Shown in pieces: positions 1-6,800 of a DNA stretch of 7,912 nucleotides. The position numbers and the translations under genes are program-made. The notes under the pieces are model-generated. The model made no database searches, was not told the origin of the DNA, and saw only the letters and a program-made list of their open reading frames with translations. This DNA is from Candidatus Aminicenantota bacterium. Its GTDB lineage: Bacteria > Acidobacteriota > Aminicenantia > Aminicenantales > UBA8522. Every line of letters begins with the position of its first letter. Position 1 is the stretch's first letter. The stretch spans positions 1-7,912 of the forward strand of contig JAFGRZ010000243.1 of NCBI GenBank assembly GCA_016934895.1, read 5' to 3'.

Positions 1-516
1 ATGAGACAGCGGCTCAAGTTCGCTCAGGCGATCGCCCATGATCCGGAGATCATCATCCTCGACGAGCCGATGAGCGGCCTGGACCCGCTCGGGAAACGAA
101 AGCTCATCCAACTCATCAAGGCGTACCAGGAAGAAGGCCGGACGGTGATCGTTTCCAGCCACGTCCTTCCCGAGATCGAGGCCCTCACCAGCAACATTAT
201 CCTCATTCACCAGGGCAAGATCTTTGCCCGGGGAGATATCCACTACATCCGGGACCTCATCGAGACGCATCCCCATATGGTCGCCGTCAAGTGCGCCGAC
301 CCGAGGGCCTTGGCCGCCCGGCTTTTGGAGGGGGTCGACGTATTGAAAATGCATTTCGGCCCGGATGCGAGGTCGCTTCTGATCGAGACAAGAAACCGGG
401 ATCAGTTTTTCAGCCGCCTTCTGAGCCTTCTCGTCAAAACCGATATGCCGGTCGAGGAGATCACTTCGCCGGACGATAATCTCCAGGCCGTCTTCGATTA
501 TCTCGTGGGGAAATAG
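1..516 (+). CDS. ABC transporter ATP-binding protein, C-terminal part (5' truncated by window)
   Basis: This is the ATPase subunit of an ABC-2 type transporter, which hydrolyses ATP on the cytoplasmic face to drive its partner permease. The window opens inside the ABC signature: visible residues 1-5 (MRQRL) are what normally follows LSGG, so the first ATG is internal and the Walker A half lies upstream. Visible parts are the Walker B strand IIILDEP (D21, E22), the D-loop SGLDP (25-29) and the H-loop histidine of SSH (H54). About 100 further residues form a C-terminal extension typical of ABC-2 ATPases of about 300 aa. No catalytic residue is missing in the visible part. The stop is one base before the permease ATG, so the two are almost certainly translated together. 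The substrate cannot be read from the sequence. Family assignment is very secure. Confidence 0.95.
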   Translation: MRQRLKFAQAIAHDPEIIILDEPMSGLDPLGKRKLIQLIKAYQEEGRTVIVSSHVLPEIEALTSNIILIHQGKIFARGDIHYIRDLIETHPHMVAVKCADPRALAARLLEGVDVLKMHFGPDARSLLIETRNRDQFFSRLLSLLVKTDMPVEEITSPDDNLQAVFDYLVGK

Positions 517-517
517 C

Positions 518-1330
518 ATGATCCATCGTCCTTCCGTCGATATCCGATCGTTCCTGGGGGCGGTCGGCCGCGTGTTCGCGGTCTTTTTCCCCCAGGGGAG
601 AAAAGCCCGGAGGACGCGGTTCTTCTTCCTGTTGACCTTCCTGCCCGTCGCCGTCTCTCTGGTCATCAAATTCAACCAGATTTTTTCCGGCAGAACGGGA
701 AGCGGGAACGGCTATCTCTTCAGCAACCTGATCATGCTTTTTTACCTTCAGTTGATCGTCCTCATCCTGGCGTTATTCTACGGGACTTCGGTCTGTTCGG
801 AGGAAGTGGAGGGGAAGACCTTACCCTACCTCATCACCCGGCCCATCCCCAAGGCGGCCGTCGTGCTGGGCAAGTATGCCGCCTATACGGCTGTCGTAAC
901 GGCGATGGTGACTCTCGGCCTGGTGCTCTCCTTCCTCGTTCTCAACCTCGACCGACTTCTCGACGCCGCGGTATACCGGACGTTCGGCCTTTATCTGGGA
1001 GTCCTCATCCTGGCCGCGATGGCCTATGGGGCCCTGTTCACCTTCCTGGGAAGTTTTTTGAAACGTTCGATTTTCTTCGGGCTGCTGTTCTGCTTCGGCT
1101 GGGAGAACGTCATCCAGTATTTTCCCGGCTCGACGCAGCGGCTGGCGATCGCTCACTACCTGAAGTCATTCCTGCCGGCGACCTCGTCGGGGCGATTTTC
1201 CATCCTGACTTTTCGCCTCGAGCCGACCGCGCGGCCCATCGCGCTCCTGATGCTGTTCCTCATCACAGCCGCGCTCCTCGCGCTGGCCTGTCTTGTGTTT
1301 ATGAAGAAAGACTATATTCTGGACGATTAG
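518..1330 (+). CDS. ABC-2 type transporter permease
   Basis: This 270-residue polytopic inner-membrane protein is the membrane partner of the ATPase immediately upstream (one-base gap). Hydrophobic segments lie at about 35-51, 70-91, 118-143, 156-179, 184-197 and 240-262, giving roughly six membrane helices. After helix 2 comes a conserved-looking cytoplasmic stretch, EEVEGKTLPYLITRPIPK (95-112). It matches the E-x-x-G-T-L-x-x-L-(L/I)-T-x-P pattern of ABC-2 permeases (seen in the sequence; family known), where it forms the coupling region to the ATPase. The ATG at 518 follows GGGG (507-510) at seven bases, a modest ribosome binding site that suits translational coupling. The last codons overlap the stop of the convergent lipoprotein gene. 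The cargo is unknown; lipids, polysaccharide, peptides or drugs are all possible for this family. Confidence 0.9.
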   Translation: MIHRPSVDIRSFLGAVGRVFAVFFPQGRKARRTRFFFLLTFLPVAVSLVIKFNQIFSGRTGSGNGYLFSNLIMLFYLQLIVLILALFYGTSVCSEEVEGKTLPYLITRPIPKAAVVLGKYAAYTAVVTAMVTLGLVLSFLVLNLDRLLDAAVYRTFGLYLGVLILAAMAYGALFTFLGSFLKRSIFFGLLFCFGWENVIQYFPGSTQRLAIAHYLKSFLPATSSGRFSILTFRLEPTARPIALLMLFLITAALLALACLVFMKKDYILDD

Positions 1331-2325
1331 TTGTCCGGTTCTTCCGGCTCGGTCTCGGGCTTCTTCGGCTTCATTTTCTCGCCAAGACTCTTGATCAATT
1401 CCTCGGGAAGGTTGGCGGCGATCTTGACCTGGGCGGCGGTCGAGCTGATCTCGATCTTGTTCAAGAGCTCGCCGAAGAGCGGTTCCTGGGCGGCGGCTCC
1501 GGCCCCAAGAACCTTGAATCCGTTCAGGGCGTCGCCCATCTGCTTGTTCTTTTCCGGATCCGGGCTCATCGCCGTGATCTCGGCGAGGAGGTTTCCATGG
1601 CTGTAGTCGAAGGCCAGAATGACGGAACGGATATCGGAAAAAGCGCCCAGCATTGGATTCTGGGAAGACGCCTCTTTCATCATCTCCGGAGGAACCGCGA
1701 ATCCCGCCCAGAGCATGGCCGCGGAGTTCATCCCTTTGAGCAGGGGAGCCATATCTTCGTTCTTCCAGATATTATCGGCCTTTTTTTGGTTGACGTCTAT
1801 GACCTTCCGGACGGCCGCGGCCGTGCCCAGGAGAATATTGGACTCATCCAGAAAAACGAAGCTCATGGGTTTCTTGTCCTCGCCGGCGGCCGTCTGATAA
1901 ATTGTCAAACCGTTGTACTCATCTTGAGACAGCTGGCCGCCCTCCTTTTGGACCAGGGCCAGGACCTTGTCCCGATCGTATTTCAGGTTCACCAAGCCGG
2001 CCCCATCCTGATGTTTTTGTTCAATTGGCCCGGTCATGGCTCCGACGAAAAAGAAAATATCTTGTTCCGGGTCGATCCCGGTCATCTGGACGAATTCATC
2101 GTACTTGGCCTTGTTCTCGTTCTCGGCGATCGATTTCTTGACGGATTCGATCTGCATGATCCGGTGGACATCGACGACGACCGCTCCCTGTGAATCGACC
2201 GGGAGGAGGGAAAGCATGTCCGCGGCCTTGGCTGAACCGGCTTTGGGGGCCGTCGCTTTGCTGCAGGATATCAATCCCGCCAGAATAAAGCCTAATGAAA
2301 GCGCCAATGAGATGATTCGTTTCAT
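1327..2325 (-). CDS. Uncharacterised lipoprotein with 'LPxD' N-terminal motif
   Basis: The protein has 332 residues from the ATG at 2325. That start has AAGGAG at 2335-2340, nine bases upstream. The in-frame GTG at 2349 would add eight charged residues before the signal peptide and lacks such a site. Residues 1-21 form a lipoprotein signal ending in the lipobox L18-I-S-C21; the next residue is Ser, which in enterobacterial rules favours outer-membrane sorting. The mature part has a low-complexity Ala/Lys linker, then LLPVDSQGAVVVDVHRIM (about 40-57), alternating beta/alpha segments in two similar-looking halves, and an acidic/proline tail (KPETEPEEPDN). The LP-x-D opening recalls DUF3352-like surface proteins found in several environmental phyla, but I do not recognise the family with certainty. 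No enzyme motif is visible. It lies 89 bases after the small barrel gene on the same strand and has a candidate promoter of its own. Confidence 0.85.
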   Translation of the reverse strand: MKRIISLALSLGFILAGLISCSKATAPKAGSAKAADMLSLLPVDSQGAVVVDVHRIMQIESVKKSIAENENKAKYDEFVQMTGIDPEQDIFFFVGAMTGPIEQKHQDGAGLVNLKYDRDKVLALVQKEGGQLSQDEYNGLTIYQTAAGEDKKPMSFVFLDESNILLGTAAAVRKVIDVNQKKADNIWKNEDMAPLLKGMNSAAMLWAGFAVPPEMMKEASSQNPMLGAFSDIRSVILAFDYSHGNLLAEITAMSPDPEKNKQMGDALNGFKVLGAGAAAQEPLFGELLNKIEISSTAAQVKIAANLPEELIKSLGEKMKPKKPETEPEEPDN

Positions 2326-2334
2326 CGTCTTTTT

Positions 2335-2340
2335 CTCCTT
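2335..2340 (-). promoter_or_regulatory. Ribosome binding site deciding the lipoprotein start
   Basis: AAGGAG on the minus strand ends nine bases before the ATG at 2325. It lies inside the longer GTG-initiated frame (2349), so it argues for the shorter start, which also gives a normal-length lipoprotein signal peptide. Confidence 0.75.
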
Positions 2341-2380
2341 TTCTCTCACGTGTTCGCTGGACTCCGCAGGGATTCACCCG

Positions 2381-2409
2381 ACTATATCAGAAATTCGGCC
2401 GGCCGGCAA
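2381..2409 (-). promoter_or_regulatory. Candidate sigma70-type promoter for the lipoprotein gene
   Basis: Minus-strand -35 TTGCCG (2409-2404), a 17-base spacer, then -10 TATAGT (2386-2381). The predicted transcript start is near 2374, giving a leader of about 49 bases. The spacer holds the GC palindrome GCCGGCCGGC (2398-2407, overlapping the -35). The -35 begins five bases after the stop of the preceding barrel gene, so the lipoprotein could be made independently of, or in addition to, read-through. The match is to the E. coli consensus; the host's own consensus is not known. Confidence 0.4.
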
Positions 2410-2414
2410 CTGCT

Positions 2415-2867
2415 TTAATCGCTGAAGACATAGCGGAAGCCGACGGCTCCCAGAAGCTTGAGCCTTGAGAAATTGAAGGAAGGAACGACCTCGAAAAAGA
2501 TATTGAGCGGTGACCGGTTGAGGAGGAAATCGATTCCCAGAGGAATCCGGAACCAGGCGTTGTCGGTATCACGGAAGATGATCTTGCCGCCGACGCCCAG
2601 GTAAAAATCGAGGTTGAGGTTTCGGTCAGAGGCCAGGCGGACGGTGGTGAAAATGAAATCGGCGTGGAGGTGGAGATAGTGATTCTTTTCGGCCGACCAC
2701 CCGAGACCGCCGGCGACCGCCCTGGAGCCGCTCATCCAGGCCTTGGCCGACAGGCCCGATGGGTCGAAAAACATCAGGCCGGCTCCGAAACGGCCGGGAG
2801 GAGATGAAGAAACGGCCGAAACGAGAAAAAGCACGGCGGCGATTCCAAGAAGCGCTTTCTTGATCAT
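2415..2867 (-). CDS. Small outer-membrane beta-barrel protein (DUF3996/BAPKO_0422-like)
   Basis: The protein has 150 residues from the ATG at 2867, chosen because GGAGG (2873-2877) sits five bases upstream and because it gives a classical signal peptide: M-I-K-K, then a hydrophobic core at 5-19 and cleavage near residues 20-22. The longer frame to 2906 adds a charged extension and would run over the likely transcript start. The mature part is about eight alternating amphipathic segments. They include RFGAGLMFF, a segment ending in GLGW, HLHADFIF, LDFYLGVGGKIIF, FRIPLGIDFLL, LNIFFEVVPSFNF and a final GAVGFRYVF. This fits a small 8-stranded barrel. The order 'FGAG...GLSAKAWMS...GLGWS...LHLHADFIF' resembles the DUF3996 family, as I recall it, including the Borrelia BAPKO_0422 barrel. 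The role could be porin-like or purely structural. Family call moderate; outer-membrane barrel call good. Confidence 0.8.
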   Translation of the reverse strand: MIKKALLGIAAVLFLVSAVSSSPPGRFGAGLMFFDPSGLSAKAWMSGSRAVAGGLGWSAEKNHYLHLHADFIFTTVRLASDRNLNLDFYLGVGGKIIFRDTDNAWFRIPLGIDFLLNRSPLNIFFEVVPSFNFSRLKLLGAVGFRYVFSD

Positions 2868-2872
2868 GAGAG

Positions 2873-2877
2873 CCTCC
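2873..2877 (-). promoter_or_regulatory. Ribosome binding site deciding the small barrel gene start
   Basis: GGAGG on the minus strand ends five bases before the ATG at 2867, fixing that ATG rather than the upstream one at 2906 as the start. Confidence 0.75.
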
Positions 2878-2904
2878 GTTTCCCTTTCTAGGATGATCCC
2901 GGTC

Positions 2905-2933
2905 ATTTTAGCTCAAGGCGAGGGAATTGCCAA
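2905..2933 (-). promoter_or_regulatory. Strong sigma70-type promoter for the small barrel gene
   Basis: Minus-strand TTGGCA (2933-2928), a 17-base spacer and TAAAAT (2910-2905). Each hexamer matches 5 of 6 consensus bases and the spacing is ideal. The transcript would start near 2898, giving a leader of about 31 bases that contains the GGAGG site. It lies in the 112-base divergent gap shared with the nitroreductase gene. Confidence 0.6.
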
Positions 2934-2937
2934 CCGC

Positions 2938-2967
2938 TTGATTTTTGGAGGAGCCGCGTTTTATGCT
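2938..2967 (+). promoter_or_regulatory. Possible promoter for the nitroreductase gene
   Basis: TTGATT (2938-2943), an 18-base spacer and TATGCT (2962-2967) on the plus strand. The transcript would begin near 2974, only about six bases before the ATG at 2980, so the message would be almost leaderless. The -10 sits in TTATGCTAA, which recurs at 3709-3717 with a similar upstream TTGCTT at the same spacing. The match to consensus is only moderate. Confidence 0.3.
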
Positions 2968-2979
2968 AATGAACGAGCC

Positions 2980-3549
2980 ATGATGCCCATAACAATACCG
3001 GAGACGCCCTTCTTGGATCTCGTCCGGAGGCGCCGGAGCGTCCGTCGGTATCTGGACAGGCCTGTGGAAAGGGAAAAGATCATCGCCTGTCTGGAAGCCG
3101 CCCGCCTGGCTCCCTCGGCCGAGAATGTCCAACCCTGGCGTTTCTTGGTCATCGATGATCCGGACATCAAGGAACGTTTCTCGTCCGCCGCCTTTTCCGG
3201 GATTTACCGTTTTTCCCGCTTCGCCGCCAAAGCGCCGGTCATCATCCTCATCCTCGGCCGGCCGGATCTTCTCGCCAACCGCATCGGCAAACAGATCCAG
3301 AGTGTCTCTTATTATCTCATTGACGTTGGAATCGCCGGCGGGCACCTGGCCCTGCAGGCGGAGGAGCTCGGGCTGGGCACATGCTGGATCGGTTGGTTCA
3401 ACGGACGGAAGGCCCGGAAATTTTTCCGGATCCCCCGCCGCTACAAGATGATCTGCTTGATGGCCATGGGTTACACCGAAAGAAAGCCTCGCGAAAGAAA
3501 CCGCAAGCCGCTGTCGGACATCGTCTGGTTCAACCGCCTCGATAAATGA
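2980..3549 (+). CDS. Nitroreductase family protein (FMN-dependent NAD(P)H oxidoreductase)
   Basis: This 189-residue cytoplasmic flavoprotein of the nitroreductase fold probably works as a homodimer using FMN and NAD(P)H; the substrate is not predictable. Visible family motifs are the phosphate-binding RRRRSVRRY (16-24), the FMN-ring segment APSAENVQPWRF (44-55) and the C-terminal GIAGGHLALQAEELGLGTCWIG (117-138). The length is typical of the short single-domain members. The open frame extends back to 2743, but that extension is antisense to the barrel gene, crosses the divergent promoter and has no family homology, so it is not used. ATGs at 2980 and 2983 are both possible. Ribosome binding is weak (GAG at 2975-2977), while GGAGGAG at 2947-2953 is too far upstream. 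Tight packing against the divergent gene is the only context; no operon partner is evident. Confidence 0.88.
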   Translation: MMPITIPETPFLDLVRRRRSVRRYLDRPVEREKIIACLEAARLAPSAENVQPWRFLVIDDPDIKERFSSAAFSGIYRFSRFAAKAPVIILILGRPDLLANRIGKQIQSVSYYLIDVGIAGGHLALQAEELGLGTCWIGWFNGRKARKFFRIPRRYKMICLMAMGYTERKPRERNRKPLSDIVWFNRLDK

Positions 3550-3597
3550 CCGGATAGCCCGGCATGGACGCCCCGGGGCGGGGGAGAAGACGACAAA

Positions 3598-3615
3598 TGT
3601 CCTCGCCGAGGGACA
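3598..3615 (+). terminator. Stem-loop after the nitroreductase gene, possible weak terminator
   Basis: TGTCCTC pairs with GAGGGACA across a three-base loop, with one bulged G (about seven base pairs). It begins 48 bases after the nitroreductase stop. No T-run follows directly; the nearest (seven T) starts at 3643. It could be a factor-dependent or degraded terminator, or an mRNA 3' end stabiliser. The call is weak. Confidence 0.25.
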
Positions 3616-3685
3616 ATCCCATATTTGAACGGGCCCGGGATGTTTTTTTCTCAGGGGATCAGGCCGGGTGAATCTGGCATGAAAT

Positions 3686-3715
3686 TTGCTTTCAAAATGA
3701 TCTTAAAATTATGCT
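3686..3715 (+). promoter_or_regulatory. Possible distal promoter of the large envelope gene
   Basis: TTGCTT (3686-3691), an 18-base spacer and TATGCT (3710-3715), lying in the 9-mer TTATGCTAA that also occurs in front of the nitroreductase gene. The -10 overlaps the inverted repeat ATCTTA-N9-TAAGAT (3700-3720), which could be an operator. The transcript would carry a leader of about 140 bases. It is much less convincing than the proximal promoter. Confidence 0.25.
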
Positions 3716-3780
3716 AAGATGAAAATGAGACTCAACGACAGACGATGAGATTCGATGCCTCTCGCTTTTGTTTTACTATT

Positions 3781-3808
3781 TTGATAAAATATATATGTTA
3801 AATATAAT
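3781..3808 (+). promoter_or_regulatory. Near-consensus sigma70-type promoter of the large envelope gene
   Basis: TTGATA (3781-3786, 5 of 6), a 16-base spacer and a perfect TATAAT (3803-3808), all in AT-rich DNA. The transcript would begin near 3815, giving a leader of about 46 bases before the ATG at 3861. This is the best promoter match in the window and suggests appreciable constitutive expression. Confidence 0.65.
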
Positions 3809-3847
3809 TAAATGGATTGAGAAAAGAGGCTGATCGATGATCCGTCC

Positions 3848-3856
3848 AAAGGAGGG
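3848..3856 (+). promoter_or_regulatory. Strong ribosome binding site deciding the start of the large gene
   Basis: AAAGGAGGG ends four bases before the ATG at 3861 (the AAGGAGG core ends five bases before it). The in-frame ATG at 3837 lies upstream of this site and would put eight polar residues before the signal peptide, so 3861 is preferred. Confidence 0.85.
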
Positions 3857-3860
3857 TGCG

Positions 3861-6800
3861 ATGCCCAAGACGATAAGATCCAGCGTGGTGATCCTGATGG
3901 CCGTCTGGATAGGGGCGTTCCTGAGCCCATCGCTTTCGGCCCAATATTTCGGCCGTAACAAGGTCCAGTATCAGAAGTTCGAATTTCAAATCATCAAAAC
4001 GCAGCATTTCGACGTCTATTTTTATCCGGAGTTCCGTGAGGTGGCCCAGGAGTCGGCCCGCATGGCGGAGCGCTGGTACTCGCGTTACTCTCGGATGCTC
4101 AATCATGAGCTCCGCGGCCGGCAGCCATTGATCCTCTATGCGGCCAGCCCCCATTTCCAGCAGACCACGGCGTTGACCGGGCTGATCGGCGAGGGAACGG
4201 GCGGTGTCACGGAATCCTTCAAACGGCGGATCATCCTTCCCGTCGGAACGTCGCCGGCCGAGACCGACCACGTCATCGGCCATGAGCTCGTCCACGCCTT
4301 TCAGTATGATATGACGTCGCCCGGCGGTCCGGGCAGCGGGGGACAGATGGGTATGGGCCTCGCCCAGGTCCCCCTGTGGTTTGTCGAAGGAATGGCCGAA
4401 TACCTGTCGATCGGATCGGTCGACCCCCACACCGCCATGTGGATGAGAGACGCCAGCCGCCGCGATTTTCTTCCGGCCCTGAAGAAACTGAACAATCCTT
4501 ATAAATATTTTCCCTACCGCTACGGGCAGGCCCTCCTGGCTTATCTCACGGGACGATGGGGAGACGAGACGATCTCCCGCCTGATGAAGAGCATCGGACG
4601 GGGCGGCGATATGGAAGCCGTGCTCACCAAGATCCTGGGAATCTCCTATGAACAGCTGACCAAGGACTGGCATGAGGCCTATGATCAGGCCTTCCAGCCG
4701 GTCCTTGAAAAAACACAGCTCTCCGAACCCAACAGCCGCGTGCTTCTCAAGGGGGAAGAGAAAAATCCGTACAACATCTCGCCGGTCATCAGTCCCGACG
4801 GCCGGCACATCATGTTCCTGTCCACCCGCGACCTCTTCTCCATCGACCTTTACCTGGCCGATGCCCGGACAGGCAAAATCATCGACAAGATCACCGAAAC
4901 GGCCGTCGATCCCGAATTCGAAAGCCTCCAATTCATTCATTCGGCCGGCGCCTGGGATCCCACAGGAAAGACGTTCGTCTTCGGCGCCATCGCGGAAGGG
5001 GAACCCATCCTGAGCTTCTACGATGTGGACAAAAAAAAGATCAGCGACGAGATCGAGTTCAAAAGCCTGGACGAGATCTACAGCCCGACCTGGTCGCCGG
5101 ATGGACGGTTCATCGTTTTTTCTGCCCTGACCGGCGGGAAGTCGGACCTCTTTCTTTACAATCTGGAGACGAAAGATCTGAAATCGTTCACCGATGATTT
5201 CTTCGCCGATCTGCATCCGAGCTGGTCGCCCGACGGCCGGACGATCGCTTTTGTCACCGACCGTTTCACCACCGATCTGACCTTATTGAGCATGGGCGAT
5301 TACGAGTTGGCCCTCATCGATCCTCTCACCGGCAAAATCGAGCGCATCCCCGCTTTTTCGGCCGCCAAGAACACCAACCCTCAGTGGACGAAGGACAGCC
5401 GGAGCGTTGTCTTCCTCTCGGACCAAAGCGGAAAGACGGACATTTATCGGATCGACTTGGCCTCCAAAGAGATCTTTCAGATAACCAACCTCTACACAGG
5501 AATCAGCGGCATCACGGACCTGAGCCCGGCCATCTCGATCGCTCAGGAAACGGGCGCCCTGTCGTATTCATGCTATGACGACGGCTATTATACGGTTTAC
5601 GTAATGGAAGCGTCGGCCTCCTTGAAGGGAAGCGCCGACATCGCGACTTTCGGGGGAAAGCTGCTCTCCGTCCTTCCGCCGCGCGAGCAGCCCGGGGGAG
5701 CCCTGCTCGGCCTGCTGAGAAACCCGCTTTTCGGCCTGCCCGAGCAGGTGGAATTCCCGGAGTCCTCCTATAAGCCCAAGCTCACCCTCGATTACGTCGC
5801 TCCGCCTCAGATCGGCGTCGGCATCGATCGCTTTGGAACCTACACGGGCGGCGGAGTCGGTCTCTACTGGACCGACATGCTCGGCTACCACTCGCTTGCG
5901 ACCATCGCCCAGACCTCGAGCCGTCTGAAGGACTTCACCGGGATCGTCAGCTACCAGAACGCGCGCAGCCGTCTCAACTGGGGCGCGGTGGCCGGCCGCA
6001 TTCCCTATGTGTACGGGGGATATGGGATCTCTTACGATCCGGAAAATCAGCTGTATATCGAGAAAGAGTTGTTGTACTGGCAGTTTAATTATCAAATCGG
6101 CGGCTATCTGGCCTATCCGTTCAGCCAGGTCCAGCGGGTGGAGATGTACGCCGGCTATCAATACATCGACTTCGACACGGAGATCGTCACCCAGGCCTAC
6201 TCGGCCTATGACGGAAACCTCGTCTATCGCGATATCGAGAAGCTTCCCTCGGCGGAAAGCATCAACTATATCTACACAACCTTTGCGCTCGTCTACGACA
6301 GCTCGCTTTTCGGAGCGACCAGCCCGATTTTGGGTCAGAGCTATATCCTTGAAGCGACCCCCACCTTTGGTTCCTTCAACATGTACTCGATCATGGCCGA
6401 TTACCGGCGTTATTTCATGCCTGTCCGGCCGTTTACGCTCGCTTTCCGGGCGCTTCACTACGGCCGCTACGGGAGAGACGCCGAGGACGAACGGATGTAT
6501 CCGCTCTATATCGGCTATGAAAGCCTCGTCCGCGGCTACGACTATTATTCCTACGGCAGCAACGAATACACCGACGGGCAGGGATTCGATCAAAGTCGCC
6601 TCTTCGGCTCCAAGATGCTGATCGCCAACGCCGAGCTCCGTTTTCCGCTGCTGGGAGTCCTGGGCCTGGGCAAAGGCTATTACGGCGCGTTCCCGATCGA
6701 CATGATTCTCTTCTATGATTGGGGCGTCGCCTGGAGCTCGGGCAAGAACAACCTGCCCAATTTTTTGGGAGGCGAGCGCAAGCCGATCTCCAGCGCCGGC

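Larger units (their letters stand above)
3550..3860. other. Intergenic region with palindromes and an AT-rich promoter island
   Basis: No gene of credible size lies in these 311 bases. The first part (about 3550-3660) is GC-rich and holds the perfect 12-base palindrome CGCCCCGGGGCG (3569-3580), the stem-loop at 3598-3615 and a run of seven T (3643-3649). The second part (about 3680-3820) is strikingly AT-rich compared with the window and holds two candidate promoters and an inverted repeat (ATCTTA at 3700-3705 and TAAGAT at 3715-3720, 9-base spacer). Everything from about 3815 to 3860 is the probable leader of the large gene. Confidence 0.6.

Noticed and set aside
2396..2407. GC palindrome run CGGCCGGCCGGC as a terminator for the small barrel gene.
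   Set aside because: It has no loop or T-run; it is better explained as the spacer and -35 edge of the lipoprotein promoter, or simply as GC-rich sequence.
2743..2979. An N-terminal extension of the nitroreductase reading frame.
   Set aside because: It is antisense to the barrel gene, crosses a strong opposite-strand promoter, has no similarity to the family, and the nitroreductase fold starts properly at the ATG near 2980.
3616..3649. An intrinsic terminator formed by ATCCC pairing with GGGAT just before the seven-T run.
   Set aside because: The stem is only five pairs with a 16-base loop, and GGGCCC/CCCGGG self-pairing competes; too weak to call.
3719..3801. Two tiny frames of 9 and 18 codons overlapping as ATGA in the leader region, possible upstream peptides.
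   Set aside because: Neither has a ribosome binding site, the second ends inside the strong promoter, and frames this short are expected by chance in AT-rich DNA.
3798..5216. A 472-codon open frame antisense to the large gene (and another of 461 codons at 5568-6953).
   Set aside because: Both lie opposite a protein with clear domains, have no recognisable motifs or ribosome binding site, and are the expected by-product of biased third-codon positions in GC-rich DNA.
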